From assembly GCA_030272155.1 (NCBI GenBank), contig CP126197.1:868001-932000 (forward strand): DNA of 64,000 nt. The letters are read 5' to 3'. The notes beneath the pieces were generated by a model. The model saw nothing but the letters and a program-made list of their open reading frames with translations, made no database searches and was not told the origin of the DNA. Shown piece after piece: positions 46,477 to 58,886 of this stretch. This DNA is from Tetradesmus obliquus. Taxonomy: Eukaryota > Chlorophyta > Chlorophyceae > Sphaeropleales > Scenedesmaceae. How positions within the stretch are numbered: the first letter of the stretch is position 1; each line of letters opens with the position of its first letter. The translations under genes were made by a program, and so were the position numbers.

Positions 46477-48358
46477 CCTGCATGGAGCACAGCAGGCCCC
46501 ATCTGCAGCACCAGCTCAGCTACAGCAGCAGCACCCGCCGCCTGCTGATACACTTCCACATCCTGCCGAATAGTTGCCATCACAGCAGCCGCTGCCGCGC
46601 TGCAGGCATCTGGTTTCGGCCCCAGCTGCACCGCCTGCACCAGCGTGCACATCAGCGCCGGCAGCAGCTGCGCCCAGGTGCTGCTGCCACTACTGCGGCT
46701 GTACGCTATCTCGTACATGTAGCTAGAGACAGAGGTGTTGCCGCTACCAACAGCAGCAGGGCTCTGCGGAGGGCAACGCAGAGGGCTGCCCGCTGCACTG
46801 ATCTCCAGGCAGAACCCACTGCCTTAAGCACTGCAGGAAAGACGATGTTGAACATTGCCGGCTGCAGCATCTTGTCAGAAAAAGCTCTTGTTTTCCGGCT
46901 GCTGGCAGGCCCGCCGGTGCTGAGGGGGTCCACTGCTGACACCCCTAGCAGCTGCAGCACGCGCGAGTGGTGAGGCGGCACGGAGGCGCCTGTGGTGCTG
47001 CTGCTGCTGCCAGTGTAGCTGCTGCGGCTGTCCAGCGCGTACATTGCTGCTGCGCTGCTGTTGCTCAGGCTGCGCACCACACCCGCTGCATCCACAGCTG
47101 CCCTCCCCTGCTTCTGCTGGTGCAGCAGCCCCGTCAGCCAGGCTGCTGACAGCAGCAGCAGCTGGTGCAGCTCGGGCGCTGCCAGCAGCTGCTGCACAGC
47201 CGGCTGCAGCCGCAGCTCAAGGTGCGCGTACGGTCCTTCAGAGATGGCTTGTGCAATGTCTGATGCAGTGGCCAGCAGATTCTGCAACTGCTCCCAAGCC
47301 TGATCAGCATCAGCGCTGCTGCTGCTCCTGCTGCTGCCGCTGCTCCTGCTGCTGCCGCTACTGCCGCTGCTCCTGCTGCTTCTGCTGTTGCTGCTGCTGC
47401 TGCTGCTGCTGCTAGCTACAGGGCAGCGCTGCGCTCGCAGCACAACCAGCAGGAGCTGCATCGCTGGCAGGCAGGAGCCGCGCTTAGCTGCGTCATCAAA
47501 CAGAGCAACACTGGATGTCTTGGTGAGGTTGGGTAGTGCTAGAGTCTGCCACATGATCAGCAGCGACCTGGCAAGCTGCAGACCACCTTCCACTTTTGCA
47601 GCATGCTGCTGCTGCTGCTGCTGCTGGTTCAGGGCCTGCTGCAGTTCATCTGCCAGTGCTTTGCAGGCACTGCCCAGGAGCTGCAGTAAGCCTGCAGAAA
47701 GACACAGCAAGGAGGTATGGAATGTTTGTCTGGAAGGCTTGCTGCAAGGAGAGGCGTACTGTTCTTGCGAAGCAAAAAGCAGCAGAGCAGCCAAGTAAAG
47801 TTCAAGGAGAGCGGCCAGGGAGTTTGCAGGAGGTGATGGTGAGAGTGCCACACCAGAGCTATGGCCATGGATGAAGTTACTGGTAACTGGAGGTGTGATA
47901 AACGATCACAGTAGCGCTGATCATATCATGCGATATGTGCAGAGCACTCTGCCAGGGCACTCCATGAGCCTGCACTGCTCACCTTGAGCAGCAGCGAGCA
48001 TCTGCTGCTGTGCATTATGCCTTAGGGCAGGTGCACTGCTCGGCAGGCAAATTGCACCAGACAAGCTTTCGCAGATCATGCCACTCAGGGCCAGGTCATC
48101 AGCTGGGGCTTGCAGGATGCACTGCTGCTGCTGCAGGTGCTGCAGAGCGGTGGCAGCGGCGCCCAGCAACAGGGGCACCGCGTCCACGGCATCGGAGAGC
48201 ATGGTCGTTCGCGCGTGTGCTGCTGAAACGCTGCTTTGGGGCACCACAGAGTGGCTGTCAAGAATGAAGAGGTGCAGCTGCGACAAGGCCGCACGGGACT
48301 GGTACAACTCGCGAAAGCTGGCATTGCGGAGCCCGCTCAGCACCGGAAGCGCGTTCAT
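45701..48358 (-). CDS. Upstream helical modules of the MYND locus, gene structure uncertain
   Basis: Starting MNALPVLSGLRNASFREL at 48358, exon 1 ends at a GTGAGC donor at 47983. Exon 2 begins at 47691 (LLQLLGSACKALADELQQAL) and includes Gln and Ser runs, LLSAAWLTGLLHQQKQGRAA and VLQLLGVSAVDP. Next comes a part reading YMYEIAYSRSSGSSTWAQLL and QYALWNWATAAANA, probably from about 46780, and one containing LLAAAIKQCPEAFAVSLCAA around 46011-45700. The pattern of Leu-rich helices suggests an armadillo-like or other helical repeat, but I recognise no family. These modules may form one protein with the MYND ORF through introns I could not place. Parts correspond to 36541-38254 (+), 111-519 (-) and 50561-52016 (-). 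Confidence 0.5.
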
Positions 48359-48895
48359 CAACTCCAAACCAGTGAACTGTATACCGCGGACATGCGGTGG
48401 TGGTGATAAGGGCAACCCTGCCGAGGAATGCTGCCTGCACAGCCTTCAGTGTTCAGGCATGGCCAGGCTGCCTGACATGGTCCCCGTCTGATGACGATGA
48501 ATCACCTGTTATTGCGACAGCTTGACTACGGTCATGCAATCGTGTGGCGAGGGCAGCTATGGCTTTCCACTGCGGGGACCAAGTCATAACCATGTTGACA
48601 TCTAACAGTCTCCACTGCACCATGCAGCTGTAGGGGACTGGTGCAAGCACTACCTACCACCCTCGGTTGCCAATGCCTAGCAAGTATATGCTTCAGAACA
48701 GCCATACCAGTCAATTCTCCGGATTCAGCAGGAAAACCTACAGCCTTGGACTTCGAGCACAATATAGCAGAAACCTTGGACGAACTGCAAAGGCCGTAGC
48801 AGATGTATGCGGTACAGCACGATTAGGAGGACGGAACGTAACACATCGTGCCTGGCGTTTCGTGGTGGTCTTAAGCACACCAGCTGGTCATCCAA

Positions 48896-50560
48896 TCAGC
48901 TGAGGCCCAGGTGCCCCACCAGCAGCGCCACCAGGTCAGCCTTCTCAACAGCACCAGCAACACACGACACACCACGACCAGCCAGCAGCGCCTTCAGCTG
49001 GCGCACAGGCAGCGCAGCAGCAGCAGCGGCGCTGACAGGCAGCTCATGGCCGGCTGCTGCTGCAGCACCACCTGCCGCGCTGCTGCCGCTGCTGCTGCCG
49101 TAAGCGCCGTTGCTGCAAGTAGCAGCAGCACTGTCACTGCTGGCTGCAGCACTCACGCCTTCCCCTGCTGCTGCTGCTGCTGCTGCTGCCGCCAGCTTCT
49201 TGCAGACCAGCTTGTGCCCTGCCTTCCAGTGCTGCTTCTGGCACTCCGCGCTGCACATGCGCACCTGCCTGCAGCCGCCGCACACCTTGCCCCTGCCTGA
49301 CACCAGCTGCAGCTCACTCAGCTTGCCCAGGTTGGTGCAGGCAGCGTTGTTGCAGGCCCAGCCAACGGGCAGCGCAGCCGCCACTGCTGCACCAAACGCC
49401 CTTAGCTGGTCCGGCAGTTCACCACCCCACACACGCTGCCAACGTGCTGCTGCTGCTGCATTCTGCGCACCACGTTGCGCGCTTGAAGGCCCTGCAGCAC
49501 AGCGCTGCACTGCCCTGTATAAGGCTGTCTGCAGCTGCGCATGCTGCTGCAGCAGCTGTGTCAGCAGGGGCATGCGTGCAGCAATTTCCTCAGGACTGCT
49601 GCTGCTGCTGCTGCTGCTGGCCAGCGTTGGCGCCTCATTGCCTGGCAGCTGCATGTGGCACAGCTGCGAGCCCAACCACTCAACAGACGCATACACCATC
49701 TCAAAACGGCTGATGAAGTACTCCTCATCCATCTGCTCCGCATCTGTTGAAGGCACTCCTGCAGCATTGCTGCTGCTGCTGCCGCTGCCGCTGCTGGCTT
49801 GCTGCAGCTCACTCAGCAGCTGCCCTATCAGCCACACGCTGCGCGCTGCAACCGTCAGCCAGGGCGTCATTGTGCAGCTCATCTGCTCACTGTACCACGC
49901 AACACTGCTGCTGCTGCTGCTGTTGATACCGCCTGGCCTGAAAGTTCACAGTGGCCCCGCTGCAGTCACCGCTGCTTTCCCCCACCGCCCAATGCGCCTG
50001 CCTGTTGGCAGCACATCCTCTGGTACTGCTGCTGCTGCGCCTGCTGCCTCGCCTGCCGGCTGCCAAACCACAAGATCCCGCAGCAACTCAATTTTCCGAC
50101 CCTTCAGCATTTCCAGCAGCTCGCTGTGGCTAGCAGCTGATATCTCGGCTTCAAATGCCCTGCGCATTAGCTCACTCCTAGCTGTCTTGATGGTGCTCGC
50201 AGAAGCAGCAGCAACGCTGCGCATCCTCACACGCAGCTCATCAGCGCTTAGTTGTGCGCACAGCGCCCGAAGCTCTGCTGCTGACATGCGGCTGGCTTGC
50301 TGCTCTAGCCATGCAGCGTGCTGTGCACGCACGGAGCACTCAAGGCGGTGCCGGCCGGCGTTTGCTGCAACATCTAATGCGTCCCTGGGGCACACGCCGC
50401 GCAGTGCAGAGGCGCACTTTTGGGATGTCAGCAGCAGCGACACCACAAACGGCACGTGCTGCTGGCCCGCAAGCCTGACATCTGCGCTGCTGCTGCTGCT
50501 GCCATTAGCTGCAGCTGATGACGCCGCAGCTCCAAACTTTGTAAGGTTTGTGACAGCCAT
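48896..50560 (-). pseudogene. Second MYND zinc-finger ORF with in-frame stop
   Basis: The ATG at 50560 (MAVTNLTKFGAAASS) matches the start of the neighbouring MYND ORF. The frame holds to 49946, where TGA interrupts GPL-TFRPGG; the paralogue reads GPLVTFRPGG there. The same frame then continues through WLTVAARSVWLIGQLLSEL, the MYND finger (CNNAAC, CGGC, CSAEC, HKLVC, all ligands intact) and the SAP-like end (GAVEKADLVALLVGHLGLS) to the stop at 48896. One deletion and one nearby insertion relative to the paralogue explain the TGA. Compared with the neighbour it has an extra Ala/Glu-rich helical insert (ECSVRAQHAAWLEQQASRMS). Either a recent pseudogene, a base-call error, or a gene making two polypeptides. 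Confidence 0.7.
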
Positions 50561-51240
50561 GGCTTTTTGTGACCTGCTGCACTGTGGTGAGCAGCAGCCC
50601 CGGTGGCATTGCAGTCGTGAGCTCAAGCGGCAGCAGCGACAGCAGCGCTGCAGTGCTGTCGCTGCCTGCTACTGCTGCTGCTGGAGAAGCACGGCTGCAA
50701 CTGACAGAGCACAGCACGCGCATTGCTGCACACAGCGACACTGTAAAGACGTCTGGGCAATGCTTTATGGCTGCTGCCAGGTGCTCTGTGCTGGCTGCAG
50801 AGGGAGAAAGGTTTGACAGTGCAGGCAGTATGAAGATGAACAGTAGATGTCAGTGAATACGTGTTGTCCGTATCATCAATGTCGGTGTTGGTACAATACA
50901 GAAGTTTGGCATGAGTGCAGCTATGCAGTCGCCTGCTGCACAGGATGCCAGCAACAGTGCAAACATTTGATGTATTGATCAAAGCATCCTTTGGGCGGCA
51001 GAGTGCTGCAAACAAAGGACATGGCTATGTCCATACACCCATCATGCCGCACGCATCACATGCACACATCGTGTGGCATGCAAATGCTGCCACTGTGATG
51101 CTTCAAAGCACGCAAGTGCTGCTGCTGCCACTAGAAGGCCACTGCATCTGCAGCAGCAGGATCCCACCTACGACAGTCGCATTCGCTGCTGCCGTCGCCC
51201 AGTGCCACAGCGCATACTGACAGCCCCTGGCATCCTCCTC

Positions 51241-51296
<56 letters not shown>

Positions 51297-51343
51297 GTCG
51301 CCCAGTGCCACAGCGCATACTGACAGCCCCTGGCATCCTCCTC

Positions 51344-51423
<80 letters not shown>

Positions 51424-51470
51424 GTCGCCCAGTGCCACAGCGCATACTGACAGCCCCTGGCATCCTCCTC

Positions 51471-51501
<31 letters not shown>

Positions 51502-51549
51502 CGTCGCCCAGTGCCACAGCGCATACTGACAGCCCCTGGCATCCTCCTC

Positions 51550-51593
<44 letters not shown>

Positions 51594-51640
51594 GTCGCCC
51601 AGTGCCACAGCGCATACTGACAGCACCTGGCATCCTCCTC

Positions 51641-51671
<31 letters not shown>

Positions 51672-51719
51672 CGTCGCCCAGTGCCACAGCGCATACTGAC
51701 AGCCCCTGGCATCCTCCTC

Positions 51720-51750
<31 letters not shown>

Positions 51751-52016
51751 CGTCGCCCAGTGCCACAGCGCATACTGACAGCCCCTGGCATCCTCCTCCT
51801 CCTGCTGCTGTGCTGCTGCTGCTGCTGCGCTGCATGCAGCACAGCAGATCCCATCTGCACCACCAGCTCGCCCACTGCAGCAGCACCCGCCGGCTGCCGC
51901 CACACTGCTACATCCTGCCGAACAAGTGGCATTGCCGCCGCTGCTGCTGCTGCACACGCCTGGGGCTGCGCCCCCAGCTGCACTACTTCAACCAGCATCT
52001 GCATGCAGCCAAGCAT
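50561..52016 (-). CDS. Upstream part of the second MYND locus, with repeat-expanded exon
   Basis: The ATG at 52016 gives MLGCMQMLVEVVQLGAQPQA, corresponding to LMCTLVQAVQLGPKPDA in the neighbour; the two N-terminal modules found there are absent here. The exon continues VRQDVAVWRQPAGAAAVGELVVQ and then enters the frame-cycling minisatellite at 51192-51815. A second exon around 50805-50578 (LAAAIKHCPDVFTVSLCAAM) matches the neighbour. How it connects to the MYND ORF is unclear, since the frame changes at the same spot as in the paralogue. Confidence 0.45.
51192..51815 (-). repeat. Coding minisatellite of seven 52-bp cores separated by CTG runs
   Basis: Cores starting CCGTCGCCCAGTGCC lie at 51192, 51295, 51422, 51501, 51592, 51671 and 51750. 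Intervals are 103, 127, 79, 91, 79 and 79 bp, each equal to 1 modulo 3. On the minus strand one continuous frame therefore runs through three peptides in turn: a Gln run and EEEDARGCQYALWHWAT, an Ala run and GGGGCQGLSVCAVALGDG, a Ser run and RRRRMPGAVSMRCGTGRR. The neighbouring locus has a single copy (QYALWNWATAAANA). Confidence 0.95.
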
Positions 52017-52679
52017 TGTGTGTGAAACACAACTGAGGCATGACAGAACACCCAGTTGCTTGCTTGCAGATTGACCAATTGGTCCACACCACGGTTGCTA
52101 GGTTGCATGGTTGCAAGCCCAGAAAAGACATTGCTCTCAACCATACAAGTGTATCCAAGGCACTGGTCATCTTGCTTTCAGGCCTAGGGTAAGCAGATGC
52201 TACTGCCATAACTGCTGGTAAAAGAGCCTCAGCCAGTTCAAGCACAGCTGATCACCTGCCATAGCAACCCCATATCACACCAATATCATCATGTCGCTGT
52301 AGAGATGACGGTGGCTCCCGAGTTATAATTATAATTCCAGTGCCGGCGCATGGCATTGCCAGCCAGCCAACCGGATACATAGCCCAAAAACTTTGAAGCG
52401 GCGCAAACCAGCCAACGTCCTTGCTGTGTTTGCTACAGCTGGCGCTGCCATGCTAGTGCATAGCTCTTTCCTGGGAAAAGAATCAAAGGAATGTGGTGTT
52501 CTGTCCCAGCTGGTGTTCCAGCATGTTCGACACCCCAAACAGAGCAAGCACAGAGTAGGACAGAGCACAGAGGCATAGCATCCCACTCAAACATACAGTG
52601 CTCTGACACTCACGCCCGCATCGGCCCGTATGCTAAGGCAACGGCTCATAAGCGCACTGGCTCATAAGGCATAACATAT

Positions 52680-53000
52680 ACTCAAACCAAATGCTGTGGC
52701 AAGTCCTCGAACCGTATGCCGTGGCATTGGCACAAACCAAATGCTGTGGCAGATCTCCACAACCATATGCTACAGCAGACACTCAAGCTGTGTGCTGTGA
52801 CTCAGCCTTACACCCTATGCCAAGACAGATCCTCGAACCATAGGATGAGTGTGAACTTCAAACCATGTGCTGCGACAGAACCGCAAAGCGTGTGCTGTGT
52901 CACACCTGTCAAGCGTATGCTATGGCACATACTCTGAGCATATGCAGCATGCATCTTCAAGCTGTTTGATTGACAGATCCTCAAACTGCATGTTGTGGCA
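52680..53000. repeat. Degenerate 25-bp tandem array, about 13 units
   Basis: A word like ATGCTGTGGCA recurs at 52691, 52716, 52741, 52767, 52792, 52817, (52843), 52867, 52892, 52917, 52942 and near 52990. The spacing is 25 bp with only one-base slips although the sequence has diverged strongly. Confidence 0.75.
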
Positions 53001-53210
53001 CAACCCCGCAACCAGCAAATCCGCCACACATGCACCGCACAGGCAGCAGGAAGCGGCTTACATTCAGTACAACGAGCTGAAGCAAGGTACAGAGGCTTGG
53101 TGACGGAACGCTGCCCTGGCCAAGAGCCAGTGATGTGTGTCCATGCAGGTGGCAACCATGAAGAATGGCTCATTATTTTGTGCAAATAGTTCCAATAGAG
53201 AGCGTAAAGT

Positions 53211-53219
53211 CATAATTAT

Positions 53220-53254
<35 letters not shown>

Positions 53255-53268
53255 TGCTGCTGCTGCTG
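53211..53268. repeat. CATAATTATG palindrome followed by a (CAG)11(CTG)5 hairpin
   Basis: The 10-bp palindrome at 53211-53220 directly abuts 11 CAG (53221-53253) and 5 CTG (53254-53268), which can pair with each other. Confidence 0.9.
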
Positions 53269-53531
53269 CACCATGCTTTGCAGCACCGTGCTGGACAATA
53301 GTCATCCTTGCTTGTGTACTGGGCGTCGCTGTAGGAGCCTCGACAGCTGATGAATCAGCAAATGCTCATGATCACCCGGAATCCTTGCTCTCTCACTCTC
53401 TTTTCAAATGTCTCGTGACAGTCAATGACAGAAGGAGCCCAGCACCACCGCAAGCTGTGCCGGACTGCTGACTGATTACACAAACATTGACGAAGCTTTG
53501 TGTTGTGTTGTTGTTACAACGTTGCAGCTGC

Positions 53532-54057
53532 TCAACAGTCGCTGCCAGTGGAGCTGCGGTAGTCACTGCAGCTAGACAGCCGCAGAATGTCAGCCTGCCT
53601 CACCTTGCTGGCAGCAGCAGCAGCAGCATTGCCGCACCCTGCCCCAGCCAACTCATCGTGTGTCACTCCAAAGTAGCTGCCGCCGCTGCTGCTGCTGCCG
53701 CCTGCTGCTGCTGCTGCAGCCACAGGGCTGTATGCACCCTCCCATGGCTGGTGCTGTAGCAGCATCTCTGCGTGCCACGCCTGCTGCTGCGCCGCGCGCA
53801 GGCGCTGCATCTGCTGCCGCTGCTGCTGCAGGGCGGCAGGAACCAGCGACACACCTGCCGCTGCCGTCACCTCCTCTGCTGTAGCACCAATGGCTGTACA
53901 GCCATCCTCAGCGGCATTGCTATTGCCCAGGCCAAGTCCTAACCCAGATTCATGGCTGCCACAATGCACAGGCTGGAAGTATCCCGAATCAACCATTTGC
54001 CGCTGCTGATGAAGATTGTGAAGGTGATGGTGAAGTTCGCCTCCAAAGCTGCCCCTG

Positions 54058-54089
<32 letters not shown>

Positions 54090-54321
54090 AGCCAACGCCA
54101 GCCAGGAGGGAGAGTTAGCAGCCGAGGAGCCGCATGACGACCTGCCACAAAACACAATGCGCTGCCGGCGAGCTGGTGCAGCAAGCTCGGGAGTGCCAGC
54201 CCCTGCAGCTGCTGCTGCTGCTGCTTGGCCCGCTGCCTCCCCTGCCTGCACCCAACTCTTGTCACCGTCTGCGTGCCAGCTGCTCTGCTGCATGCATGAG
54301 CTGAAATCACTTTCCTCATAG

Positions 54322-54355
<34 letters not shown>

Positions 54356-54517
54356 GCAGCTCTTGCACGAGTTCAGCATCATCTGGTGTCAGCAGCCCCT
54401 GCACCAGCGCCACCAGCACCTCCACCAGCTCTGACAGCCCCAGCTCAGCAACCAGCACCCCAGCATGCTGACCTTGCTGCTGCTGGCTCTGACCACTGCT
54501 GCCAGCCTCATGATTAG

Positions 54518-54559
<42 letters not shown>

Positions 54560-57500
54560 ACTGTATTGCTGCCAGCTGCAGCCCCAGGTGCTGCTGCCTC
54601 ACCAGACATGTCAGCCAGCCCAGCAGCCGCATATCAGCCAGACCCAATGACGCTACCAGCTGCTTGCACAGCAGCCGCACACCAGCCACCACCGGCAGCT
54701 TCACCCCCTGCTCACTCCACACTTCTGTTGCTGCTGCTGCAGTGTGGCAAGCGGCCTGCTGCCAGGCTTCCTGCAGCCTTGCAAATGCCTCTGCATTGCT
54801 GGTCACTTCGTCTGCCAGGTCAACCACCAGCTGCTGCACTGCTGCAGGCAGCTCGCCTGCCGCTGCCGCGGCCTCTGTTGCTGCTGCAGAGACGATCGTC
54901 GCCGCGAGCTCGGCATACATCAAGTCTGTCGGCGCCGGCGCATCACCCACTGCTGCTGCTGCCACCCCACCATTGCTGCCAGCAGACAGCATGCTGCCAC
55001 AGCTGTGAAATGGGCTGCTGCTGTTGTTAGTATCAGCAGCTTTTGGTGTGTCTATGCAGAAGGCTGTGACGATGTTCAGGTGGCATCGGATTTGCAGCGC
55101 TGCGTTGCTCACATCAGCACCACCCCAGCCAGGCATCGCAGCAGCCAGCAGCTGCGGCAGCGCAGCAATGGGCACCAAGCTGTAGCGCTGCTGCTGCTGG
55201 GCTGGCAGCTGCTGCAGCATCTGCAGGCTGCTGCTGCCGTCTTCAGTTGGTTGGTGAGGCTGTGGCTGGTCCGCGTGCTGGCTGCTGCTGCTGCTGCTGC
55301 TGCAGGCTGCAGCGGTGTGCATGAAAGCCAGCTGCATTGCCACAGGGTTGCTTGCAAGGACCGCCGCCAGCTCCTGCACACGAGCCAGCCACAAGCATAC
55401 GACAACACACAGTTTAATCAGCAGTCCAGAACAGACTGAGGTGTAATAGGTTATCTGGCATGGTCACATGAATATGGACGAGTACTTTGGAATCAAGTTT
55501 CACCACCATCAACATCACCTGCAGTAGCCACACCAAGCACTCTTGTCAAGCACAACAGCACAGATTCCACAAATGCACCATGGCTGATCTGCTCAACAGT
55601 TGGCTGCGCCTTACCCCTCACCTGCATTGGCCACAGCACTGGCAGCACCAGCTGCTGTGGGCATTCGGTTGGTACTGCTCCAGCGCTGCTGCTGCTAGCG
55701 CCGCAACGGCTGCTGCTGTCGAGCCGCGGCTGACTCTGCACCCTCACAGGCGCCGGACCAGGCGGCAGCTGCCATGCAGCAGAGGGATTCTCAGTTACCG
55801 CACCTGCTGCTGCTGGTGCTGCGTGTTCTGGTGCTGCTCCTGCTTCTGTGCTGAGGCCATCTCCTGCATGCTGGCTGTCACTTATCGTCAAGTGCTGCAG
55901 CAGCTGCTGGGCCTGCTGCTCAACCTGCAGCCGCTGGACGCCCTCCTGCAGGATCTTCTGCAGAAGCTGCTGCTGCTGCTGCTGCTGCTGGTCCTGCTGA
56001 CCTTCCTGCTGCTGCTGGACACCCTCCTGCAGGATCTTCTGCAACAGCTGCTGATGCAGATCCTGCTGTCCTTCCTGCAGCTGGTGCTGACCATCCTGCT
56101 GCTGCTGCTGCCCCGGGCCTACAGGTGTGAAAGGCCCCCTAGGAGAGCTCGCTGCAGACAAGCTGTCATCACTGTCAGCGATGGACCTCCGCCGCCTGGA
56201 CACTGGCAGCGCCGACAGGCTGCTGCAGCTGCTGCTCTGCGAGACGCTCCTGCTGCTGCCACGACTGGCAGCCCAGCCACTGCCACCTCCGCTGTGCAAA
56301 GCCTCCCAGGCTGGTGGTGGTGGTGGGGAAGCTGCAGATGCTGCAGGTGCTGCAGGCCCTGAAGTAATGCTATTGTGTGGTTGCACAAGCATGTCGGCTG
56401 AGGCGGCTTCAGCTGACGCTTGATGCATCGTGCCAACATCCGTGGCAAGAGTTGCTGCAGATAGACTATGCTGCTGCTGCTGCTGCTGTGGTGCCACTGA
56501 CAGCGGTACTGCCTCATCCCACCATCCAGCCTCGCCAGCACCTGTACTGCCTGGCTGCTGTAGTGCTTGCAGTGTGTGATGTACAGGCTGCAGTGCTGCC
56601 AGCAGCTGCTTTAGGCTGACCTGCCCTGTCCCCTCTGGATCCAGCTCTGACATGTGGGAGCACATGAACCTGCAGCAAAGCAACACACACTGTCTGTAAG
56701 CAACACACGTGGTGGCAGCGTTTGATGGTCGAGCACAGAACAGAGTCAGCGCAGCAAATGCCAGGTTATCTCCCGCAGAAATTCTCATGCACGGCAGTAT
56801 GAGATGCGCGCGCTGAAGCAGCAGTACTGACGTGATGCCCCGCTGCTGCAGCCCAGGCAACAAACGCCGCAGATATTGCTGTGCATGCTGCGCGTCATTG
56901 TTATTGTTATGGCAACATGGCATACAGCCACAACAGCAACGTGTAAACTCACGTGATGTCCCGCTGCTGCAGCCCAGGCAGCGCCCGCCTGAACAGCCGC
57001 GCCAGCTCAGCAGGCCCCAGCCTGCCACTGCCGCCCTCATCAAGGCAGCCCTGGAACAGCAGCCGCGCCTGCGCAGAGCAGCAGCGGGGCAGCAGCAGCA
57101 GGTTCAAATGATAAATCAGGCAACCTCACGGCTGTGCATAGCACAACAGTACATGCATCGGTGGCATTTGGGATTCAGCTTTCTCAGCCAGCAAGTGCCC
57201 GTATCATGATCCATGAATCAATTCATGCATGCCAAACACACCCCTGCAGGCTGCGCTTACCAAGCTCACAAAGTTGTGCCTGTGCTTGGGGGACACCTGC
57301 CCGCACTGCTGCTGCTGCTCCTGCTCTCGCTCCTGCTGCTGCAGCTGCAGCACCAGCTGCAGCAGCACATCGTTCACATCTACCCTCGGCTTGGGGCAGA
57401 TGCCTGCCTGCCAGCGCACTGCGGTGGCTGCTGCTGCCAGCAGGTCAGGTGCACTGACTGCGCCACAGCCAGACCTGTCCAGCAACATCTGCATGATGCG

Positions 57501-58886
57501 GTAGGGAGCGGCAGCAGTAGCAGGCAGCATTGAGCAAGATTTGCTACGACTGGTGACACAGGCAGGCACCTCCGATTAAACCTTATCGCAAGTCGTCCAC
57601 AGGTCAAGTAGATCAAGTCATGTTGTGGTGCTTAGGAAAGCACCATCCCCGCTGCACTGCACTGCATTGCACTGCAGTGCTGTGGAGAGTCACTGCAATC
57701 AAAAGCTGGCAAGCATGTGCCTCACACCCCTCACCTGGCAGTAGCGCGCCTCCTCCTTGCCTGCCATGCCTGGAGGCAGCACCTGGCCCAGCATGCCCCG
57801 CAGCTCGGCCGCATCCAGCAACCCATTGCCATCCACATCCCAGCCGGCAAACGCCTGCGCAAACTGCTGCTGCAAGCAGCTGTGCACTGCTGCTGCTGCC
57901 ACAGGCTCTGGCGCACCTGCTGCTGTTGTGTCTGTTGAGGGTGAGGTTACAGCAGCAGCGACGGCTGCTGATACAGCAGGTGATGCTGCTAGGTGGGCAT
58001 GGATGGCTGATAGCACCTCAAACGGCTTCCACTGCTGCTGCTGCTGCTGCTGCTCTAGGTCTGGGCTGCTGCGTCCCGAGCTGACCTTGCACCCTGCAGC
58101 ACTACTGCTGCCGCTGCCGCCGCTGCTGCTGCTGTTGTAGCCAGGTAAAGTGGGCGAGGGAGAGCGCCGCCCTGCTTTGCTGAGAGCTATGGTGCTCCTG
58201 CAAGCACTTATGCTTCCGTTTGTTCTGCAGACGTCAGTGTATCTGACACCTGCTGCGTTGGCATATGCCATCTTGTGCGGCCAGTGCCAGCTCGCGGGCC
58301 ATGGCAGCTGCTGAGTGGCTGCAAGAGCTGCCAAGTAGCCTTTGCTGTTGTTGATGTCATTGCTGCTGCTGCTGCAGCTTCCTGCTGGGTTCCATGACAT
58401 TTCAGCATGGTGTACCTTCCGCGGTGAATTGACGGCGCCATCTGCTGCTGCCATGTCTGCTGGTGCCATGTGTCCAGTGGCCACTGCCGCTGCCACTCGT
58501 ACACAACCCGGGTTCACGCACAGCATTGTGCTGGCGAGGTCTGTGCAGCAGGCACTGATCTGAGCCACCTCTTGCAATCCTGCAAGCTGCTGCTGCTCCG
58601 CGCACCCGCGGGGCTCCTGCAGCTGCTCTGCGCTGCATGGTGCCTCCAGCCTTTCCATGTGTGTAGCTGCACATGCTGAGTCAGCAAGCAACTTTAGAAA
58701 GTCATCTGCTTGCTGTTCAGGCATGCTTGCAGGAGTGCTCATGCGGCGTAGCCTGCTGGGGTGGGTCCCGCCTTTGGCGCTGTGAGCATGTGTAGCAGCA
58801 GAGCTGCTCACATGGCTGACCACGCCAGCAGGGTGGCTGACAGCTGCAGCAGACGCACCAGCTGATGAGCCTGCAACGCCGTCCAT
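53532..58886 (-). CDS. Four-EF-hand calcium-binding protein with long low-complexity tail
   Basis: Five exons join in phase: 58886-57735, 57488-57261, 57068-56953, 56669-55622, 55373-53532, giving about 1,461 residues. EF-hand loops are at 350-361 (DVDGNGLLDAAE, canonical), 388-399 (degenerate, DRSGCGAVSAPD), 470-481 (DEGGSGRLGPAE) and 509-520 (DPEGTGQVSLKQ, lacks the final acidic residue). The 38-39 residue spacing within each pair is that of true EF-hand pairs. The N-terminal 340 residues and the C-terminal 900 are Ser, Ala and Gln-rich, with some Leu-rich helical stretches (LGLADMRLLGWLTCLVRQQH). No kinase or membrane domain is seen, so it may be a calcium sensor or scaffold; the specific family is unknown. 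A pseudo-copy of the third exon's end (LRRLLPGLQQRGIT) lies at about 56835-56880. Confidence 0.75.
56832..56882 (-). repeat. Copy of the 3' edge of exon 57068-56953
   Basis: LRRLLPGLQQRGIT and an ACGTCAGT-like donor recur about 120 bp downstream of LFRRALPGLQQRDIT. Confidence 0.85.

Larger units (their letters stand above)
52017..53531. other. Intergenic region with repeats
   Basis: No supported gene. It contains a degenerate 25-bp array (about 52680-53000) and a CAG/CTG hairpin (53221-53268). Confidence 0.4.

Noticed and set aside
49110-50816. 568-codon plus frame
   Set aside because: Antisense to the second MYND ORF, low complexity; the minus strand carries the zinc finger.
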